Part shown: positions 36,752-45,131 of the stretch, one piece after another
How positions within the stretch are numbered: the first letter of the stretch is position 1
Layout: every line of letters begins with the position of its first letter
Assembly: GCF_001645385.1 (NCBI RefSeq)
Contig: NZ_LVHI01000040.1
Location: 62,001 to 126,000 of the forward strand
From: Rhodococcoides kyotonense
GTDB taxonomy: Bacteria > Actinomycetota > Actinomycetes > Mycobacteriales > Mycobacteriaceae
Reading direction: 5' to 3'
Length of the DNA stretch: 64,000 bases
Notes under the pieces: model-generated
The model's database searches: none
The model's input: only the letters and a program-made list of their open reading frames with translations
Told to the model about the DNA's origin: nothing
Position numbers and translations under genes: made by a program

Positions 36752-36774
36752 TACTACAGCACAGTGCTGCAGTA
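36752..36774. promoter_or_regulatory. 23-base palindrome in the XRE/kinase divergent control region
   Basis: Left arm TACTACAGCAC (36752-36762), a single central A, and right arm GTGCTGCAGTA (36764-36774). Ten of eleven base pairs match. It lies 66 bases before the kinase-aminotransferase start and about 160 bases before the XRE start. A twin CGTTCGGT direct repeat lies nearer the XRE gene. This is a likely dimeric-regulator site. Confidence 0.6.
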
Positions 36775-36840
36775 GATTTCTGCCCGCTCCAGCGGACGCG
36801 GTTCTCGCGTCCGTCCATTGTGTAGACGGGGGTTATACAC

Positions 36841-39513
36841 ATGTCTAGTTCGTCTCGGCTGTTCGGCGTGAGCCACCTGGCGGAGTTGCCGGAGTTGGTT
36901 CGCGGAACGTTTCGAGAAGCCATCCGCATCATCGTCTGGACGACCGTTTTCGCGCTCCGCTACTACACGCGCCCGAAACGACTCAGAAGCGACGAGTTCA
37001 TGGCGGGTCTACTCCGAGGATTCCTGCTTCGGATGGGTCCGCTGTACATGAAGGCAGGACAGGTGCTCGGAACGCAGTCCGGGCTGCTGTCCAAAGATGC
37101 GACCGATCGATTCCGGTCCTTCTTCGCCGATCTGCCACCGATGAGCACGCCGGAACTGCGTGAAGTGCTCGACGAGCATTTCGGACGTCCGGTCACGGCC
37201 GTGTTCGCCGAATTCGATTGGGCACCCATCGCCGTCGGTTCGGTCGCCCAGGTTCACAAGGCCCGGCTGGCCACCGGTCAAGACGTCGCGATCAAGGTCG
37301 TCAAGGCGGGTGTCGACCTGCGGCTGCGCACCAGTGCGTGGGTCATCGGGCGCCTCGCTGCCATCGCCCACCGCGCATCGTCACGAGCACGCAGCTACGA
37401 CTTGCCCGGGCACTTCGCCGAACTTCGCCCTCTGCTGACCGGTCAGACCGACATGGTGGCCGAAGCTGCCCGCCAGAACGAACTCGCGGAGAACTTCCGC
37501 AGCCACCCGCATCTGCGCGTACCCGCCACGGTGGATCATCTGACGGGCCGCAAGGTTCTCGTCATGGAGTTCGTGCACGCGACGCCGGGCCCGGACTTCG
37601 AAACCGTGAAGTTCCCGCGACCGGAGATCGCCCGCCGTCTGCAGGACGCGTTCTATGCGATGTCGTACTTTCACGGCTTCTTCCACGTGGACCCGCACCC
37701 GGGCAATCTGATGTTCACGGACGAGGGGAAGATCATCGCGCTGGACTTCGGTCTGGTCGGCCGCCTCGACGAGAACGACAAATGGAATCTCGCGTCCTTC
37801 TACTACGCGTGTGTCAAGGGTCAGTGGGAGCTCGCCGTCGAGCGATGCACACGTGCGTTCGTCGCCGACCCCAGCCTTCTGGACGATCACCGAGCGGAAT
37901 ACGACGCGAAGCTGGAGGTCGTTCTTCGCCGCCACTTCGAGGAGACGTCGGCCCGCTGGTCGACGATGTCCTTCTTCGACGACGCGACCCGGCTGCTCCG
38001 CGAGTACAACGCTCGTGTCTCGACACGATTCTCGTTGCTGGCCTTAGCCTTTCTGACGGGTGAGGGTTTCATCTCGCAGATCGATCCCGACATCGACATC
38101 TGGGCGAACGGGCGCACCTTCACCGATCGCTTCTCGCCGTACATGAGCGAAGAAGTCGCCGAGCAGTTCGATCGCGAGATCGGCGACCGGATTCCGAAAT
38201 CCATGGCCGAGAAGCGCGATCCGGATCGTCGCCTGATCGCGCCGACCCACCTCGATCGGTTCGCACTGCCGAGCGCTTTCCCACTTCTCGTCAAGTCGGC
38301 GCAGGGAAGCGTCCTCTCCGACGTCGACGGCAACGACTACATCGACCTGTCGTGCGGATACGGCCCTCACATCCTCGGTTACGCGCATCCAGTGCAGACT
38401 GCGGCAATCGCCGAGGCCGCAACCGCGGGCTCGATCAACGCTCTCGGCAACGAGCCCGAGATCGCACTGGCACGGCAGTTGTCCGACGCGTTCGGCTCCG
38501 ATAACCGTGTCATTCTGTCGAATTCGGGCACCGAAGCCGTCCAGATGGCAGTCCGACTCGCTCGTGCGTACACCGGAAAACAACGTGTGGCCAAGTTCGA
38601 AGGTCACTACCACGGTTTCTCCGATCAGGGACTCGTCAGTTCGTGGTTCCGCTACAGCGGTAGCGCCGACCGCCCGGAGCCGACGGGAACTGCAGGCATG
38701 GCGGCGTCGACCGTCTCGGAAACCCTTGTGCTCCAGTACGGAGAACGTGGATCGATCGACCGGCTCGTCGAATCCGCGTCCGACATCGCATGCGTTCTCG
38801 TCGAACCGATGCCGACGGCGATGGCTTCGTACGATCGTGCATTTCTCGAGGATCTGCGTCGCGCATGCGACACGCACCGCATCGTTCTGATCTTCGACGA
38901 GGTGGTCACCGGATTCCGCGTCGCATATGGCGGCGTACAGACGCTCGCCGGCATTCGTCCGCACCTGACATGCCTCGGGAAGATCATCGGCGGTGGCCTT
39001 CCGTGTGGGGCCGTCGTCGGTGATGTCGACGTCGTGTCCATGGCGAAGACTACCGAGGACCCGTTCGTCGACATCGAACGCCAGGCATTCCTCGGCGGCA
39101 CCATGAGTGGCAACTCGATCACCGCCGCAGCAGGGTCGGCGACGCTGGCGTACCTCGACGAGAACCGAGAGATCTACGACGACCTCGAGCGCAGGACGGA
39201 CTGGCTCACCGACGAACTGCGGGATCGCGCAGCGGGACTGTCCGTGCCGTTGTCGGTCAAGGGGTTTCGGTCGATCTTCTCGTTGACGTTCGACTACGCC
39301 AAGCCCAAGCGCGTCCGAGATCGGCTGGCGGGCTCCAACATCAAGGCCAACATCGCGCTGGCGTACTACATGCGTCGACACGGGGTGTACATGCCCGAAC
39401 TGCACACGATGTTGCTGAGCGCAGCGCATTCCGACACCGACATGAAGGTCGTGGCGGAGGCGTTCGGAAACAGCGTGTCCGACATGTCCGCAGCCGGCTT
39501 CTTCGCCACCTAG
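36841..39513 (+). CDS. AarF/UbiB-type kinase fused to class III PLP aminotransferase
   Basis: One 890-residue uninterrupted frame with two complete enzymes. Residues 1-450 are an ADCK/UbiB atypical kinase: K71-A-G-Q74, the AVGSVAQVHKA loop, ATP lysine 152 (AIKV), VDPHPGN (283-289) and LDFG (301-304). Residues 465-890 are a glutamate-1-semialdehyde-aminomutase-like class III aminotransferase: SNSGTEA (561-566 region), GHYHG, PLP Asp686 (FDEVV) and Schiff-base Lys714 (LGKIIGGG). All key residues are intact in both halves, so neither looks decayed. It is followed by an MMPL transporter gene. I know of no described enzyme with this architecture; substrate unknown. Confidence 0.88.
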   Translation: MSSSSRLFGVSHLAELPELVRGTFREAIRIIVWTTVFALRYYTRPKRLRSDEFMAGLLRGFLLRMGPLYMKAGQVLGTQSGLLSKDATDRFRSFFADLPPMSTPELREVLDEHFGRPVTAVFAEFDWAPIAVGSVAQVHKARLATGQDVAIKVVKAGVDLRLRTSAWVIGRLAAIAHRASSRARSYDLPGHFAELRPLLTGQTDMVAEAARQNELAENFRSHPHLRVPATVDHLTGRKVLVMEFVHATPGPDFETVKFPRPEIARRLQDAFYAMSYFHGFFHVDPHPGNLMFTDEGKIIALDFGLVGRLDENDKWNLASFYYACVKGQWELAVERCTRAFVADPSLLDDHRAEYDAKLEVVLRRHFEETSARWSTMSFFDDATRLLREYNARVSTRFSLLALAFLTGEGFISQIDPDIDIWANGRTFTDRFSPYMSEEVAEQFDREIGDRIPKSMAEKRDPDRRLIAPTHLDRFALPSAFPLLVKSAQGSVLSDVDGNDYIDLSCGYGPHILGYAHPVQTAAIAEAATAGSINALGNEPEIALARQLSDAFGSDNRVILSNSGTEAVQMAVRLARAYTGKQRVAKFEGHYHGFSDQGLVSSWFRYSGSADRPEPTGTAGMAASTVSETLVLQYGERGSIDRLVESASDIACVLVEPMPTAMASYDRAFLEDLRRACDTHRIVLIFDEVVTGFRVAYGGVQTLAGIRPHLTCLGKIIGGGLPCGAVVGDVDVVSMAKTTEDPFVDIERQAFLGGTMSGNSITAAAGSATLAYLDENREIYDDLERRTDWLTDELRDRAAGLSVPLSVKGFRSIFSLTFDYAKPKRVRDRLAGSNIKANIALAYYMRRHGVYMPELHTMLLSAAHSDTDMKVVAEAFGNSVSDMSAAGFFAT

Positions 39514-39527
39514 ATCGCAGGCGATCC

Positions 39528-41858
39528 GTGAACAACCATGTGACGTCGACTGTTTCGGTCGCGGCGGCCCCACCTGTCTCGCTTCTCGACAGGTGGGGCC
39601 GCGCGGTCGCCCGCCGTGCCCGCCTCGTTCTGGTCCTCGCCGCGCTCGTACTCGCGGTGGCGGGTGTGTCGGCAGCGACGATCGAGCAGAAACTCGGTGC
39701 ACCGGACTACACCGTCGAAGGATCTCAGTCAGCGGCGGTCGAGCAGGACCTCGCACGCATGTTCCCTGCGCTCGGTAGCGAACAACAGGCAGTCGTGTTC
39801 GTAGCAGAGGACCCCGAGACGACCGTCGACGATCCCTTCTTTCGCGCTGCCGTCGAGCGGGTGATACGTCCTGTTCGTGAGCACTCTTCCGTCGCATCGG
39901 TGATCACGCCGTACGATGCGGCCGGCCAGGGTCAGGTCGCGGCGAGCGGTACCGTCGCCTACGTGGCGGTCGCCATGGACGGCGGACCTCCCGATCGCGC
40001 GCGGGCAAGCCGAGAACTCCAGGAGACCGTGTCGAAGTACGGGGCGGGGACCGGCGTCACCGCAGTCCTCACGGGTGCGTCGGCTCTGTCCAACGATCTG
40101 GCCGACGTCGAGGTCGCCGACCAGCAGACCGCCGAGATCATCGGCCTTCCCGTCGCTCTCGTGGTACTGCTGTTCGTCCTCGGAGCTTTCGTTGCCGCCG
40201 CGGTACCACTCGCGGCTGCGGGCGCTGCCGTCGTCCTGTGCACGGGCGTTCTGGCCGCGTTGACGTCGATCTTCCCTCTGAGTCAGTTCGTACTCGTCAT
40301 CGCGACCGTGCTCGGCCTCGGTGTCGGCATCGACTACGCGCTGTTCGTCGTCAGCCGCTTTCGTGAGGAACTCGCCACCGAGTCCGTCGAGGGAGCGGTG
40401 GGGCGTGCACTCGCGACGTCGGGCCGAACCGTCGTGACATCCGGCGCAATCGTCATCGTGTCCGTCGGCTCGCTGGCCATGATCGGCGCACATGTCTTCC
40501 GCGAAATAGCACTGGCGGCAGGCCTCGTCGTGTTCTGCGCGGTCGTCGTTGCCCTGACTGCATTGCCGGCTGGCCTCGCGCTGCTCGGCACACGCGTCGC
40601 GAAGGGGACACTTCCCGCGATGCTGCGTCCGAAAAAGTCCGACGGGTCATCGAGGCGATGGGAGGCGTGGGGCCGTGCGGTACTGCGCCGGCCGTTGGTC
40701 TTCGGAATTCCGGCCTTGCTGTTGCTGGCGTTGACGGCCGTCCCTGTGTTCAGGATCGAGCTCGGCATGGACCTCGGTTTGTCCTCGCTCCGTGACACAC
40801 CGTCCGGCCACGGTCAGCACGTTCTGCAGGAGTCGTTCTCGGCGGGCAGCGTCGGCCCGGTCCAGATACTTGCGTGCGGGCGAGGTGCGACCGATGAGGC
40901 AGGCCTGAATTCACTCGCGGCCCTCACCCAGTCCGTAGGCAGCGACCCGGACGTCGCGTCGGTGGTGTCGTTGACATCCGTGCTTGACGATCAGTTCGGC
41001 GGTCACTCGCCCGCTGATCTGGAACGCCTCGTATCGGCGCCCACAGCAGCACCCATCGTCGACGCGCTCGTGGACACCGACCGCACGTGCTTCTACCTCC
41101 AGGCGGTGACCTCCGTTGCCATCGACTCGTCCGACGCGTCGGCGACAGTGGAACGAATACGCGGACTTGCGGACGAGAACGATCTCGACATACTCGTCGG
41201 GGGCGTGACCGCGCAGTACACAGACCTGGCGACCGTCACGGTCGACTCGCTCCCACTCGTCGTCGGCGTAGTGCTACTGATGTCGTTGGTGTATCTCGTC
41301 TTCGCGTTCCGCAGCATCTTTCTCCCGGTGAAGGCGGTCGTGTTGAACGTTCTCGCGACGTCATCCGCGCTCGGTGCCACCGTCGCGATGTTCCAGTGGG
41401 GTTGGGGCCAAGGAATTTTGGGCTTCGACAGCCCTGGGACGGTGCAGGCGTTCATTCCGGTCGCGCTGTTCGTCCTCCTCTTCGGACTGTCGATGGACTA
41501 CGAAGTGTTCCTCGTGGAACGTATGCGTGAGGAGTGGCAGAAGACGAACGACAACGACCATGCCGTGCTGACGGCCCTCTCGCGTGGAGGTCCTCAGATC
41601 ACGGCAGGCGCAACTATCATGGTCGCGGTCTTCGGCGCCCTCGTCGTGGGCGACGTACTCGAAGTCAAACAGTTCGGCTTCGGGCTCGCGATCGCGGTGC
41701 TTCTCGACGCCACCCTGGTGCGCATGGTCGTCGTGCCCGCCGCGATGGCGGTCGCCGCGTCGGCGAACTGGTGGTTCCCCGGACGGCGTCGACGGGCCGA
41801 CCTGGCTGCCGAGCCGTCGGACACTCGGGAGCTGGCAGACGCGTCGGGAAGCCGTTGA
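39528..41858 (+). CDS. MMPL-family RND transporter
   Basis: A 776-residue transporter with two repeats of a large outer loop and a transmembrane bundle. The proton-relay segments GVGIDYALFVVSRFREE and GLSMDYEVFLVERMREEW carry the usual Asp-Tyr pairs in TM4 and TM10. MMPL proteins export lipids, glycolipids or peptidolipids in mycolic-acid bacteria. Its GTG start lies 14 bases after the kinase-aminotransferase stop, so it probably exports the product of that fusion enzyme. The length is on the short side for MmpL but normal for actinobacterial MMPL proteins. Confidence 0.88.
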   Translation: MNNHVTSTVSVAAAPPVSLLDRWGRAVARRARLVLVLAALVLAVAGVSAATIEQKLGAPDYTVEGSQSAAVEQDLARMFPALGSEQQAVVFVAEDPETTVDDPFFRAAVERVIRPVREHSSVASVITPYDAAGQGQVAASGTVAYVAVAMDGGPPDRARASRELQETVSKYGAGTGVTAVLTGASALSNDLADVEVADQQTAEIIGLPVALVVLLFVLGAFVAAAVPLAAAGAAVVLCTGVLAALTSIFPLSQFVLVIATVLGLGVGIDYALFVVSRFREELATESVEGAVGRALATSGRTVVTSGAIVIVSVGSLAMIGAHVFREIALAAGLVVFCAVVVALTALPAGLALLGTRVAKGTLPAMLRPKKSDGSSRRWEAWGRAVLRRPLVFGIPALLLLALTAVPVFRIELGMDLGLSSLRDTPSGHGQHVLQESFSAGSVGPVQILACGRGATDEAGLNSLAALTQSVGSDPDVASVVSLTSVLDDQFGGHSPADLERLVSAPTAAPIVDALVDTDRTCFYLQAVTSVAIDSSDASATVERIRGLADENDLDILVGGVTAQYTDLATVTVDSLPLVVGVVLLMSLVYLVFAFRSIFLPVKAVVLNVLATSSALGATVAMFQWGWGQGILGFDSPGTVQAFIPVALFVLLFGLSMDYEVFLVERMREEWQKTNDNDHAVLTALSRGGPQITAGATIMVAVFGALVVGDVLEVKQFGFGLAIAVLLDATLVRMVVVPAAMAVAASANWWFPGRRRRADLAAEPSDTRELADASGSR

Positions 41859-41881
41859 CGACAGCTCGGTAATCTGGACCC

Positions 41882-42463
41882 GTGACGTTCATCAAGCTGT
41901 GCGGGTTTCGCGATCGGTCGACCCTCGACGTCGCGCTGTCGTTGGACGTGGATGCGATCGGCTTCGTCTTCGTACGAAGCCCACGGCAGATCTCGGTCGA
42001 GGATGCGCGGCCTCTCGTCGAGCTGACGCGTGGCCGCGCCGAGCCGGTGGGCGTGTTCAAGGGCGCGACCGTCTCCGACATACTCGCGACGGCGTCCGAC
42101 GCCGGATTGCACACGGTGCAGGTGCACGACCTCGCAGGAAGTGACGACGTCTCACGCCTGCACGACGCCGGGCTCACGGTGTACCGCGCAGTTACAGCCG
42201 GAGCCGACTACACCTCGATCGGCGAGGACGATCTGTTGATCGACGGCTCGACAGCCGGCGCGGGCGAGGCGTGGGACTGGGATCGTCTGGAGCGTCCGGA
42301 TCGTCCGTGGATCCTCGCGGGCGGGCTCGGCGTCGAGAACGTTCGTGAAGGCATCGCGGCGACCGGAGCAGCAGGCGTCGACGTCTCCAGCGGGATCGAG
42401 TCGTCGCGCGGAGTCAAGGACGCACGATTGATCGAGCGGTTCGTCGCCGAGGTTCGGCGGTAG
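41882..42463 (+). CDS. trpF: Phosphoribosylanthranilate isomerase-like protein
   Basis: A 193-residue TIM barrel with the catalytic pair Cys7 (IKLCGF) and Asp121 (LLIDGS), GFVFVRSPRQIS, the LAGGLGVENV phosphate site and VDVSSGIESSRGVKDA, all TrpF signatures. TrpF performs the Amadori rearrangement in tryptophan synthesis. Most actinobacteria lack it and use PriA instead, and no other trp gene is near. It starts 23 bases after the MMPL stop, so a role in the fusion-enzyme pathway is possible. A very stable hairpin ends the unit. Confidence 0.82.
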   Translation: MTFIKLCGFRDRSTLDVALSLDVDAIGFVFVRSPRQISVEDARPLVELTRGRAEPVGVFKGATVSDILATASDAGLHTVQVHDLAGSDDVSRLHDAGLTVYRAVTAGADYTSIGEDDLLIDGSTAGAGEAWDWDRLERPDRPWILAGGLGVENVREGIAATGAAGVDVSSGIESSRGVKDARLIERFVAEVRR

Positions 42464-42471
42464 GAACGAAG

Positions 42472-42541
42472 CCCGGGCAGGCATCGATGGTCCGTGGCAA
42501 CCGTCTATCGGCTGCCACGGACCATCGATGCCACTGCCGGG
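42472..42541. terminator. Very long bidirectional hairpin
   Basis: A perfect 20-base stem (42480-42499 with 42513-42532; the left arm contains ATCGAT and ends TCCGTGGCA) is extended by a further seven pairs (CCCGGCA-type) across a small bulge. It starts 8 bases after the trpF stop and ends 14 bases before the stop of the convergent lipoprotein gene. Confidence 0.8.
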
Positions 42542-42555
42542 TGGGCAGATTCGGA

Positions 42556-43866
42556 TCAGCCCGCGGCCGGCGGAGCTCCCATCCCACCTGCCGGAGGCTG
42601 GCCGCCACCCGGAGCACCCGCTCCGGCGCTCGGGGCACCAGCTCCACTGCCAGGGGCACCTGCTCCGCCGCCGGGACCTGATCCTGCCTGCTGCGTCGCG
42701 CTACCCGCGTAGTCGTTCGTCGGATCGCGGTAGATGGTGTGCACGTGGCCCCATCCCGACGTCGTGACGCCCGAGACGTCGGCACCCGCCGAACCCTGCT
42801 GGGCTGCGAACTCGATGTAGACATCGGGTCCGGAGATCTGGAAGTAGATGCCGTCACCCTGGCTCATGTCGTACGTCGTCGCACCCGACCAGTTCACGTA
42901 GGTGGTGTCGAGCGTCGCCTCGATCTTCGCGAGTGCGTCCGACATCGTTTGTTCGTCGGCCAGACCTGCCCAGTTGGCGATGACCTCGAGGAGGAGCTGC
43001 TTCTGCTCGTCCTCGAGGTCGGCACCGGAAATCCCTGTGCCCGTTGGGTAGTCGCACGTGCTGCCAGGTGCGCACACCATATTTGCGACACTGGTTCCCT
43101 GATACGACGTCGCTTTCTGCTCGTCGGTCAGACTGTCGTAGAACGCGAATGCATCGGTGTAGATACCGTCGAACGGCTGCACCTCGTTGCCGTCGGCGTC
43201 GGTATAGACGGCGGGCTGAATTCCCAGGTGAGTCGGCGCGAATGTCACGGAGTCCTCGGCGCCGTCGAGGGTTGCGTTGATCCCGAGGTGGTGGCCGCCG
43301 AACTGGACTTCCCAGGCACTCGAATCGGAAGGATCGCCGAAGAACGCGATGTAGTACTGTCCCAGCGATTCCTCGGTCGAACTGCTGTTCTCGTGAAGAT
43401 ACTCGTCACCACCCATGATGCCGGTGACCGTCTCGTATCCCTCGTCGCTGAGCAGCGCCTCGAGCACGTTCAGCGCCGCAGCCTTCTGCTCGTCCGTCAG
43501 ATCGGCCAGGTTCAGCCCCGCTCGATCGACGAAGGCGACCGGGAAGTTGGACCACGACGTCGTCTTCGTCTCGTCGTCGAAGGCGTACGTGACCTGCTCA
43601 CGCTGCTCGTCGGACAGTGTAGCCAGAAATGCTTCGGCGGCTTCCGTTGTGGCGGAGATCGTTTCGGCCGTCGTGGACGCGTCGGTAGAAGTGGCGGTGG
43701 TGGCCGTCTGCGACGTGGAGACCTGCTGTGCTGCGGCCGTCGTCGTCGCGGCGTCGGTGGCGTCGCTCGCGCAGCCGCCGAGAAATAGGCCGCCGACGAG
43801 GACCAGCGAGGTCACGGCAACTTTGCCTCGTGTGCGACGAGTCGCGGAAGAACTTCGAATCATCAT
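42556..43866 (-). CDS. DUF3500-like lipoprotein with Gly/Ala/Pro-rich tail
   Basis: A 436-residue predicted lipoprotein: basic N-terminus, hydrophobic run, and lipobox LGGC with Cys32. After a Thr/Ala/Ser-rich spacer (about 35-75) comes the main domain (TLSDEQREQV, WSNFPVAFVDRAGL, GWGHVHTIYRDPTNDY), which resembles the DUF3500 family of unknown function. The last 45 residues are low-complexity Gly/Ala/Pro repeats of the GAGAPG type. The tail may anchor or extend the protein in the cell wall. It is monocistronic. Confidence 0.75.
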   Translation of the reverse strand: MMIRSSSATRRTRGKVAVTSLVLVGGLFLGGCASDATDAATTTAAAQQVSTSQTATTATSTDASTTAETISATTEAAEAFLATLSDEQREQVTYAFDDETKTTSWSNFPVAFVDRAGLNLADLTDEQKAAALNVLEALLSDEGYETVTGIMGGDEYLHENSSSTEESLGQYYIAFFGDPSDSSAWEVQFGGHHLGINATLDGAEDSVTFAPTHLGIQPAVYTDADGNEVQPFDGIYTDAFAFYDSLTDEQKATSYQGTSVANMVCAPGSTCDYPTGTGISGADLEDEQKQLLLEVIANWAGLADEQTMSDALAKIEATLDTTYVNWSGATTYDMSQGDGIYFQISGPDVYIEFAAQQGSAGADVSGVTTSGWGHVHTIYRDPTNDYAGSATQQAGSGPGGGAGAPGSGAGAPSAGAGAPGGGQPPAGGMGAPPAAG

Positions 43867-43962
43867 GTGGAGGACGATATTTGCCGTTCCTGCAAGAACC
43901 CTGTGAGCCAGCTGGATGCCAGCCGGGAGTTCGGCAGCGTCGTCGGACCCAGAATCGGACGG

Positions 43963-43981
43963 TAATGTTACGCTGCCCTAA
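43963..43981 (+). promoter_or_regulatory. IdeR/DtxR-type iron box
   Basis: The 19 bases TAATGTTACGCTGCCCTAA match 14 of 19 positions of the mycobacterial IdeR consensus (TTAGGTTAGGCTAACCTAA). It lies 26 bases before the siderophore-binding-protein start. That predicts repression when iron is plentiful. Confidence 0.65.
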
Positions 43982-43995
43982 CTTCAGACATCGGT

Positions 43996-44001
43996 AAGGG
44001 G
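43996..44001 (+). promoter_or_regulatory. Ribosome site supporting a TTG start
   Basis: AAGGGG lies 6 bases before TTG 44008. Starting at the next ATG (44026) would put that motif too far upstream and shorten the signal peptide's charged N-terminus. Confidence 0.6.
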
Positions 44002-44007
44002 CAGCAG

Positions 44008-44970
44008 TTGCGGATTCACACGTGGATGGCGAGTACGAGCATAGGGTTGCTGGCGGTAGCACTGGTGTCGTGCAGCGCCGACACCGATCGAGACGCGTCG
44101 AGCGACGGTTCCGTCACCATCGAGCACATCTTCGGCAGCACGACGATCGACGAGACGCCGAAACGCATTGTGACACTCGGGGTTTCCGATGCCGACGCAG
44201 CCATCGCCCTCGGCACGGTCCCAGTCGGCAACACCGGCTACTCGTTCTACGAGACAGGACTCGGCCCATGGACCGACGAGGCGGTCGGTGACGCACCGCT
44301 CACCCTGATCGACTCGGACTCCGAACCGAACCTCGAGCAAATTGCCGAACTTGCTCCAGATCTCATCGTCGGTATCAACGCCGGTTTCGACGAGGACGTC
44401 TACAGGAAACTCTCCGACATCGCGCCGACGATCGCGCGCCCCGCGGGCACCGCGGCGTACACGGTCAGCAGGGAGGACGCGACATCCACCATCGCAACCG
44501 CCCTCGGCGTCCCTGAACGCGGTGACGAATTGAACCGCGAGACAACCGAATTACTGAGCCAGGCCAAGTCGGACCATCCTGAATTCGCAGACATGACCGG
44601 CGTCGCCGTACTCCCCTACGACGGTCAGTACGGCGCGTTCCTGCCAGGAGACGCACGCGGGCAGTTCCTGAACTCGCTGGGCCTCGACACACCCGAGGCC
44701 ATCACCAGCCAGGACACCGGCGACAGCTTCTTCGTCCCCGTGTCGGCGGAGAACATCGGAATGCTCGACGCCGACGTCGTCCTGTTCCTGAGCACCGACC
44801 AAAACGTCGACGTCGTCGCCGAGAACCCTTTGTTCGGTACTTTGCGTGCGGCCCGACAGAACAACGTCATCGCGACGTCGATCGATCAGCGCGGGGCGAT
44901 CACGTACAACTCGGTCCTGTCGATTCCCTACGCCATCGACACGTTGGTTCCGCGGATCAACACGGACTGA
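44008..44970 (+). CDS. Iron-siderophore ABC transporter substrate-binding lipoprotein
   Basis: A 320-residue FecB/FepB-type binding protein. The signal peptide ends at lipobox ALVSC with Cys22. GSTTIDETPKRIVTLGVSDADAAIALGTVPVG and LEQIAELAPDLIVG are typical of the iron-siderophore class. No permease or ATPase gene is nearby, so it must serve a transporter encoded elsewhere. It begins with TTG, supported by an AAGGGG site, and lies behind an IdeR-type box. Confidence 0.85.
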   Translation: MRIHTWMASTSIGLLAVALVSCSADTDRDASSDGSVTIEHIFGSTTIDETPKRIVTLGVSDADAAIALGTVPVGNTGYSFYETGLGPWTDEAVGDAPLTLIDSDSEPNLEQIAELAPDLIVGINAGFDEDVYRKLSDIAPTIARPAGTAAYTVSREDATSTIATALGVPERGDELNRETTELLSQAKSDHPEFADMTGVAVLPYDGQYGAFLPGDARGQFLNSLGLDTPEAITSQDTGDSFFVPVSAENIGMLDADVVLFLSTDQNVDVVAENPLFGTLRAARQNNVIATSIDQRGAITYNSVLSIPYAIDTLVPRINTD

Positions 44971-45131
44971 TCGCGTACACGGCGGCGCCGACGACACGCC
45001 TGCAGCTGAGGCGTTTTTGATGGATTCGAGGCTGTCGAATTCTGCCCCTGGTGGCCCAGAATGTGAGTTACTTCGTTGTCGGCGCTATCCCGCCCGGCGA
45101 AGCACGAGGGCTACCCGGGGAGGCGACAGCA

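Noticed and set aside
38044-39897. 617-residue minus-strand frame under the aminotransferase half of the fusion
   Set aside because: No domain seen; the plus-strand frame carries all PLP-enzyme residues.
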